From the NCBI GenBank assembly GCA_005405945.1, contig BJHW01000001.1:8742001-8806000 (forward strand): a stretch of DNA of 64,000 nucleotides. Direction: 5' to 3'. Origin of the DNA: Streptomyces violaceusniger (GTDB taxonomy: Bacteria; Actinomycetota; Actinomycetes; Streptomycetales; Streptomycetaceae). The position numbers and the translations under genes were made by a program. Of the stretch, positions 60,423 through 64,000 are shown one piece after another. Numbering within the stretch: position 1 is the first letter of the stretch; each line of letters begins with the position of its first letter. The notes beneath the pieces were generated by a model. That model was not told the DNA's origin and did no database searches. It saw only the letters and a program-made list of their open reading frames with translations.

Positions 60423-62245
60423 AACCGTTCCTAATGACTGAGCGGGAGTGAGTCCTGTTGCCAGAGCCCATGCTCAGCCGTGTGCCCCGAACGGTGCTGG
60501 GCACACTGGTCCCCCGCTTTCGCTCTCGCGTCCGGCGACACGGATCCTGTCCGTGGTCCGGGAACGGAGGGGCGGGTTCCTTCACGCCCGGAGACATCCG
60601 GTTCGGCCTGGACGGTCCGATGCCCCGCACGATCGCTCCGGTCGTGCGGGGGCGGTGCCTTCCGTCGCCGGATCGGGTGCCCCAGGGCGCGCCTTCCGAT
60701 CGCCACCGCTGCCGCGTGGTGGCGAGTGGTTTTCCTGGTCTTGCTGGTGAGGGGCTTCTGCCAGTGCTGGGTGCCCCATTTGGAGGTGTAGGCGGGGTCG
60801 ACGGCGACGACGGTGATGCCGAGTTCGGCGGCCATCGACACCAGCCGGGCCCGCAGCTTGGCCACGGGCATGCCGGAGATCAGGTTGCGGAACTGCTTTC
60901 GCCTGCCGTGTTTCTCGCGGGTCTTGTCCGTGGTGAAGTCGAGGTCTTCGATCGCGATGGCGAGGCTGTGGCGTTTGGCCCAGTGCAGCAGGTGGATCAG
61001 GGCGTGCCGGACCTGGGCGTCACGGTGTAGGGCGGGGCCGGACAGGTCGAAGCCGAACCGGAGGGGTGCGCCGACGGGGTTGCCGTGTGTGTCCAGGCGC
61101 CAGGCTGCGAGGTGGTCGGCGTTGGTATCGACGCCGACCAGGCCGTTGGTGCAGGCCGCGGCCAGGGGCACGGTCTTCACCGGGGGATTGTCCACGATGC
61201 GGTGAGGTACCAGCGCCCGCATGATGTGTCTTCGTGGATGCGGTAGGCGATGGCGCGGTTGGCGGTGACCCGGTCGCGCCACTGCTCACCCCGGTGTGCG
61301 AACGCTACCCGCGCGGCGAGCACGTACCGGCCGTGCGGGGCGTTGGCCAGATGCGCCAGCGGGGCGGGGAGTTTGAGGGAGACTTCGCCGTCGGGCGTGA
61401 CGCGGATGGTCTCGTTGCCGAACCGCTTGCCGGACTCGCCATCGGCTTGGAGGAACCGGCGAACGGCCTGCCAGCGCGTGCGCCACTGCTCCTCGGTGAG
61501 CCCGGCGGCCTGTAGGTGGTGGCGGGTGTTCAGCAGCCCCTTCCCGCCCCGCACCACACGGACGACTCCGGCCTCACGATCGGCCCGCGCCGCCTGAAGC
61601 CGGTCTTCGAGCACGTGCAGGCGGCGGGCCTTCGCATGCCACTCCCGCCTGCTGCGGTAGCCGTCGGGAGCGCGCTTGCCGCCCTTCTCCCCGATCGGCA
61701 GGGACAGCCGGTGCGCGATCGTGCGCACACCCGCTTCCAGACTCTGGATGTGCGCGAGCTGCCCGCGCCTGGCCAGCGCCCACTGATCATGGGTGGCCCT
61801 GGTGATCGACCCGGCCCATCGGGAGGAGGACTCCTGCGTCAGGGTCCTCTTGCGCTCGGCCCACTGGCCGGTGTCATGGTCCAGTCCGGCCGCGCACCGT
61901 GCTTTCAGGTCCAGGGAGGCGAGCGTACCGAGCAGGTCACCGATCAGACGAAGAACCTTCTCATCCTCAACACTCAGGTGCTTGAGCCGGTCGCGGACCG
62001 CGACTCCGGACGGGCCAAGGGCGACGAACGGTGCCGCCACCTCCCGTAGCCCGCCCATCCGCTCACCCCCGCCTCTGTGCTGGCCGAGAAACCCCTCACC
62101 ACGCTCAACGACCATCACGGGCAAAGGTCACACATTCGACCAAGGAACTTTCGTTCCCGCTCATGAGGTCGCACCTGCCGCAGCCCGGAAACTCACTCAT
62201 ATGCGTCAGAACACGCCTGTGCGCAGTCAGTCGCCAGCAGTTCAC
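60423..62245 (-). mobile_element. TnpB-type insertion element (IS605/IS607-like, no TnpA) inside nfi
   Basis: The 1,823-bp segment separates two in-frame halves of endonuclease V. AACC stands at both junctions (60423-60426 and 62246-62249), so one copy belongs to the element or is target overlap. There are no terminal inverted repeats, and the only gene is a TnpB-related protein on the minus strand; no Y1 or serine transposase is present, so the element would depend on a TnpA supplied elsewhere. The GG/GGTT junction on the minus strand is compatible with IS607-type GG targeting. Precise removal restores nfi in frame. Confidence 0.85.
60431..62124 (-). pseudogene. TnpB-related RuvC-like protein, one -1 frameshift
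   Basis: Two minus-strand frames form one protein: the first to about 61182 (VRVVRGGKGLLNTRHHLQAA, GRYVLAARVAFAHRGEQWRD, EDTSCGRWYLTASWTIP), the second from there (TNGLVGVDTNADHLAAWRLD, HSLAIAIEDLDFTTDKTREK, LGITVVAVDPAYTSKWGTQH, TTRHHAAAVAIGRRALGHPI). GVDTNAD and AIEDLDF correspond to the RuvC I Asp and RuvC II Glu. The zinc-ribbon cysteines between RuvC II and III are missing and the RuvC III Asp is not evident (HHAAA). The frames join at GGGGG 61182-61186. The start is uncertain (ATG 62124 or later). The long C-terminal tail overlaps the element's right end. Confidence 0.82.
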
Positions 62246-62506
62246 AACCCCTTCGGCTTCTGTCACGCCGACCCGGGGCCGCGCCGCGGTGACTGGTCGT
62301 CCCTGCTCGACGGGGACGAGGAGGTCGGCCGGGCGCTGCGCACCCGGGACGGCGTGAAGCCGCTCTTCGTCTCCGTCGGCCATCGGGTGGCCATCGCGGA
62401 CGCCTGCGCGTACACCCTGCACCTGGCCCGCGACTTCCGGCAGCCCGAGACGACACGGCGCGCGGACGCGCTGTGCCGCCGGGCCCTGAAAGCCGCCACG
62501 CTCTGA
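62246..62506 (+). pseudogene. nfi: Endonuclease V, 3' part
   Basis: The frame reads NPFGFCHADPGPRRGDWSSL, LDGDEEVGRALRTRDGVKPL, FVSVGHRVAIADACAYTLHL and ETTRRADALCRRAL to the stop at 62504-62506, the C-terminal third of endonuclease V including the conserved VGHR helix start. It continues the 5' piece exactly: AAG (60420-60422) is followed by AAC (62246-62248). No start codon or promoter of its own is seen. Confidence 0.9.
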
Positions 62507-62564
62507 ACGCGGTGTGGTGAGCCCGACGTCCGAACGTGGCGGCCGTGCGGGCGGTACTCCGAGC

Positions 62565-62600
62565 GCGGCCCCGGGGGAACCCCTGTACCCCCGGGGCCGC
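62565..62600. terminator. Terminator hairpin, 13-bp perfect stem
   Basis: GCGGCCCCGGGGG (62565-62577) pairs with 62588-62600 around a ten-base loop, between the convergent nfi tail and the DUF1203 gene. Confidence 0.85.
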
Positions 62601-62612
62601 CCCCGGATCGCC

Positions 62613-63104
62613 TCAGACCCGCCGCGTCTCGGCCAGGAAGCAGCCGAACTCGACGGCCCGTACATGCACCGCCGCCACCCGCGGGTCCCCGTACAGCTCG
62701 GCCAGCCCCTCCTCGATCGTCGGCTCGCCGTCGTTCAGCAGCCGACCGCCGAGGATGTCGCCCGCGGCCGTGTACGCCCGCAGCACCCGCCGCTCGCCCC
62801 GGATGCCGTCCGCGATGCCGGGGCCGGTCCAGCCGTCGCACTCGTCAACGTGGATGAAGACCGGGCCGACCTCGTCGTACGGGCCGGGCGTGGCACCCGT
62901 CTCCCGCGCCCAGCGGCGCAGCGGGGCGTAGGAGACGAGTGCGATGGTCTCGTCCGGCCGGCTCCGGCCCAGGCAGCAGCGCATCGGGTTGCCGGCATCC
63001 TCGCCCTCCACCACCAGGCGCGGCGGGTTGCCCGCGTCATCGGTGATCCGCAGTTGCTTCAGCACCTCGGGTGCGATGGCCCGCACTTCATAGTTCTCAT
63101 CCAT
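62613..63104 (-). CDS. DUF1203-domain protein
   Basis: The 163-residue protein has the DUF1203 pattern: YEVRAIAPEVLKQLRITDDA, MRCCLGRSRPDETIALVSYA, GPYDEVGPVFIHVDECDGW and YGDPRVAAVHVRAVEFGCFL. The function of the family is unknown; two adjacent cysteines (RCCL) and conserved histidines could bind metal. It appears to be a single-gene unit, divergent from the DapA-family gene. Confidence 0.88.
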   Translation of the reverse strand: MDENYEVRAIAPEVLKQLRITDDAGNPPRLVVEGEDAGNPMRCCLGRSRPDETIALVSYAPLRRWARETGATPGPYDEVGPVFIHVDECDGWTGPGIADGIRGERRVLRAYTAAGDILGGRLLNDGEPTIEEGLAELYGDPRVAAVHVRAVEFGCFLAETRRV

Positions 63105-63218
63105 GCGCTCAAGACTGGCCGGTGGGCTCGCGGCGCGCTGGCGGGATTCGGACGAGGCGCTGCGACGGGGAAGGTACTTGACAGGGCGGTGGCGCTCCGT
63201 CAGATTCGGGCCCGAAGA

Positions 63219-63246
63219 TAGGACATCCCACGTCCGTATTGTCCTA
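63219..63246. promoter_or_regulatory. Operator-like inverted repeat before DapA-family gene
   Basis: TAGGACA (63219-63225) and TGTCCTA (63240-63246) are perfect inverted arms 14 bp apart, 22 bp before the start of the DapA-family gene. Placement suggests a repressor site; regulator not in the window. Confidence 0.5.
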
Positions 63247-63268
63247 CTATTCAGAAGGCTGGGTGTCG

Positions 63269-64000
63269 ATGACTCTTCCGGCTCCCCTCACCGGTGTCGT
63301 TCCGCCCCTGTGCACCCCGTTCACGCCCACGGGCGAGGTCGACACGCGTTCCCTCGCCGCGCTCGCCGAGCGGCTGATCGACGCGGGGGTGAGCGCGCTG
63401 TTCGCGCTCGGCTCCAGCGGCGAGGCCGCCTATCTGAGCGACCGCGACCGCCGTGTCGCCCTTACGGCGGTCATCGAGGCGGCGGACGGCCGGGTTCCCG
63501 TGCTCGCGGGGGCGATCGACATGACGACCGCGCGGGTGCTCGATCACGCCCGTACGGCGGCGGCGCTCGGCGCGGACGGCATCGTGGCCACCGCGCCCTT
63601 CTACACCCGCACCCACCCCCTGGAGATCGCCGACCACTTCCGGCGGCTGCGCGCCGGCGTGGACAGGCCGCTGTTCGCGTATGACATCCCGGTCTCCGTC
63701 CACTCCAAGCTGACGCCCTCGATCCTGCTGCCGCTGGCCGCCGACGCCACGCTGGCCGGGGTCAAGGACAGCAGCGGGGACGACGGGGCGCTGCGGCGGC
63801 TGCTGGTCGAGGTCCGCCGGCGCGGCCTCGCCGACACCTTCACCGTGCTCACCGGCTCCGAACTGGCGGTGGACGGCGCCCTGCTGGCGGGCGCCCATGG
63901 CGTCGTCCCGGGGCTGGCCAACGTCGATCCGGCCGGGTTCGTCCGGCTGTACGAGCATGCGCGCGCGGGGCGCTGGGAGCGGGCGGCCGCCGAACAGGAC
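63269..64000 (+). CDS. Dihydrodipicolinate synthase/N-acetylneuraminate lyase family protein, 3' partial
   Basis: The 244 visible residues form the class I aldolase TIM barrel: TGVVPPLCTPFTPTGEVDTR, FALGSSGEAAYLSDRDRRVA (phosphate/pyruvate loop), FAYDIPVSVHSK with the catalytic Tyr, and LAGVKDSSGD with the Schiff-base Lys166. Members condense or cleave pyruvate with an aldehyde; lysine biosynthesis is less likely than sugar-acid or sialic-acid-type catabolism given the lone operator-controlled context. ATG 63269 is preferred; GTG 63263 with AGAAGG 4 bases upstream is an alternative. The gene continues past the window. Confidence 0.9.
   Translation, partial: MTLPAPLTGVVPPLCTPFTPTGEVDTRSLAALAERLIDAGVSALFALGSSGEAAYLSDRDRRVALTAVIEAADGRVPVLAGAIDMTTARVLDHARTAAALGADGIVATAPFYTRTHPLEIADHFRRLRAGVDRPLFAYDIPVSVHSKLTPSILLPLAADATLAGVKDSSGDDGALRRLLVEVRRRGLADTFTVLTGSELAVDGALLAGAHGVVPGLANVDPAGFVRLYEHARAGRWERAAAEQD

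Overview
The window is very GC-rich actinobacterial DNA and almost certainly Streptomyces. It carries a gvpOAFGJLSK gas-vesicle cluster, an SsgA-family sporulation protein, XRE/DUF5753 plus DUF397 gene pairs, GTG and TTG starts, ATGA/GTGA gene overlaps, CebR- and Crp-type operators, and dispersed GC-rich intergenic palindromes typical of the genus. Gene content (many oxidoreductases, transporters and regulators, several decayed genes) looks like an accessory chromosomal region.

Layout. 1-7.2 kb: a 5'-truncated FAD/Fe-S dehydrogenase coupled to a mandelate racemase-type enzyme, a decayed nitroreductase, a GNAT acetyltransferase and a Tat-exported amidohydrolase. 7.2-20 kb: small regulator/enzyme modules, mostly divergent pairs (EamA exporter/LysR, LacI/FMN reductase, MFS/TetR, LysR/tautomerase) with visible operators; an orphan histidine kinase; and a graveyard of pentose-phosphate gene remnants (13.4-14.1 kb). 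20-24.7 kb: a DUF2975/HTH pair, then the gas-vesicle cluster without gvpY/gvpZ. 24.9-32.5 kb: an RpiR regulator divergent from a C45 (penicillin acyltransferase-like) hydrolase and a full Opp/Dpp-type ABC importer. 32.7-35 kb: a Tat-exported GH95-like glycosidase. 35-41.6 kb: an organosulfur operon (sfnG, flavin reductase, sfnB, ssuD) preceded by a previously uncalled cysteine-codon leader peptide, with a divergent LysR, then an F420-type oxidoreductase. 41.7-48 kb: a double SGNH esterase under a perfect CebR box, then IclR, GMC oxidoreductase and aldehyde dehydrogenase. 48-59 kb: a 1,243-residue repeat protein, a membrane-anchored XRE protein, a secreted protein, GPP34, SsgA-like and a sigma/anti-sigma-like fusion. 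59-64 kb: an XRE/DUF397 pair, an endonuclease V gene split by a TnpB-type element, DUF1203 and the start of a DapA-family gene.

Two themes cut across the window. First, at least ten otherwise well-conserved genes are each one or two bases short, usually in a run of G or C; adding the base restores the full frame every time. This is more likely assembly error than biology. Second, real decay is visible as internal deletions and truncations (nitroreductase, tkt, gnd, an SDR tail) and as an insertion plus a nonsense codon in nfi. The strongest biological observations are the cysteine leader peptide, the precisely placed TnpB element in nfi, the CebR box on the two-domain esterase and the pentose-phosphate remnants.
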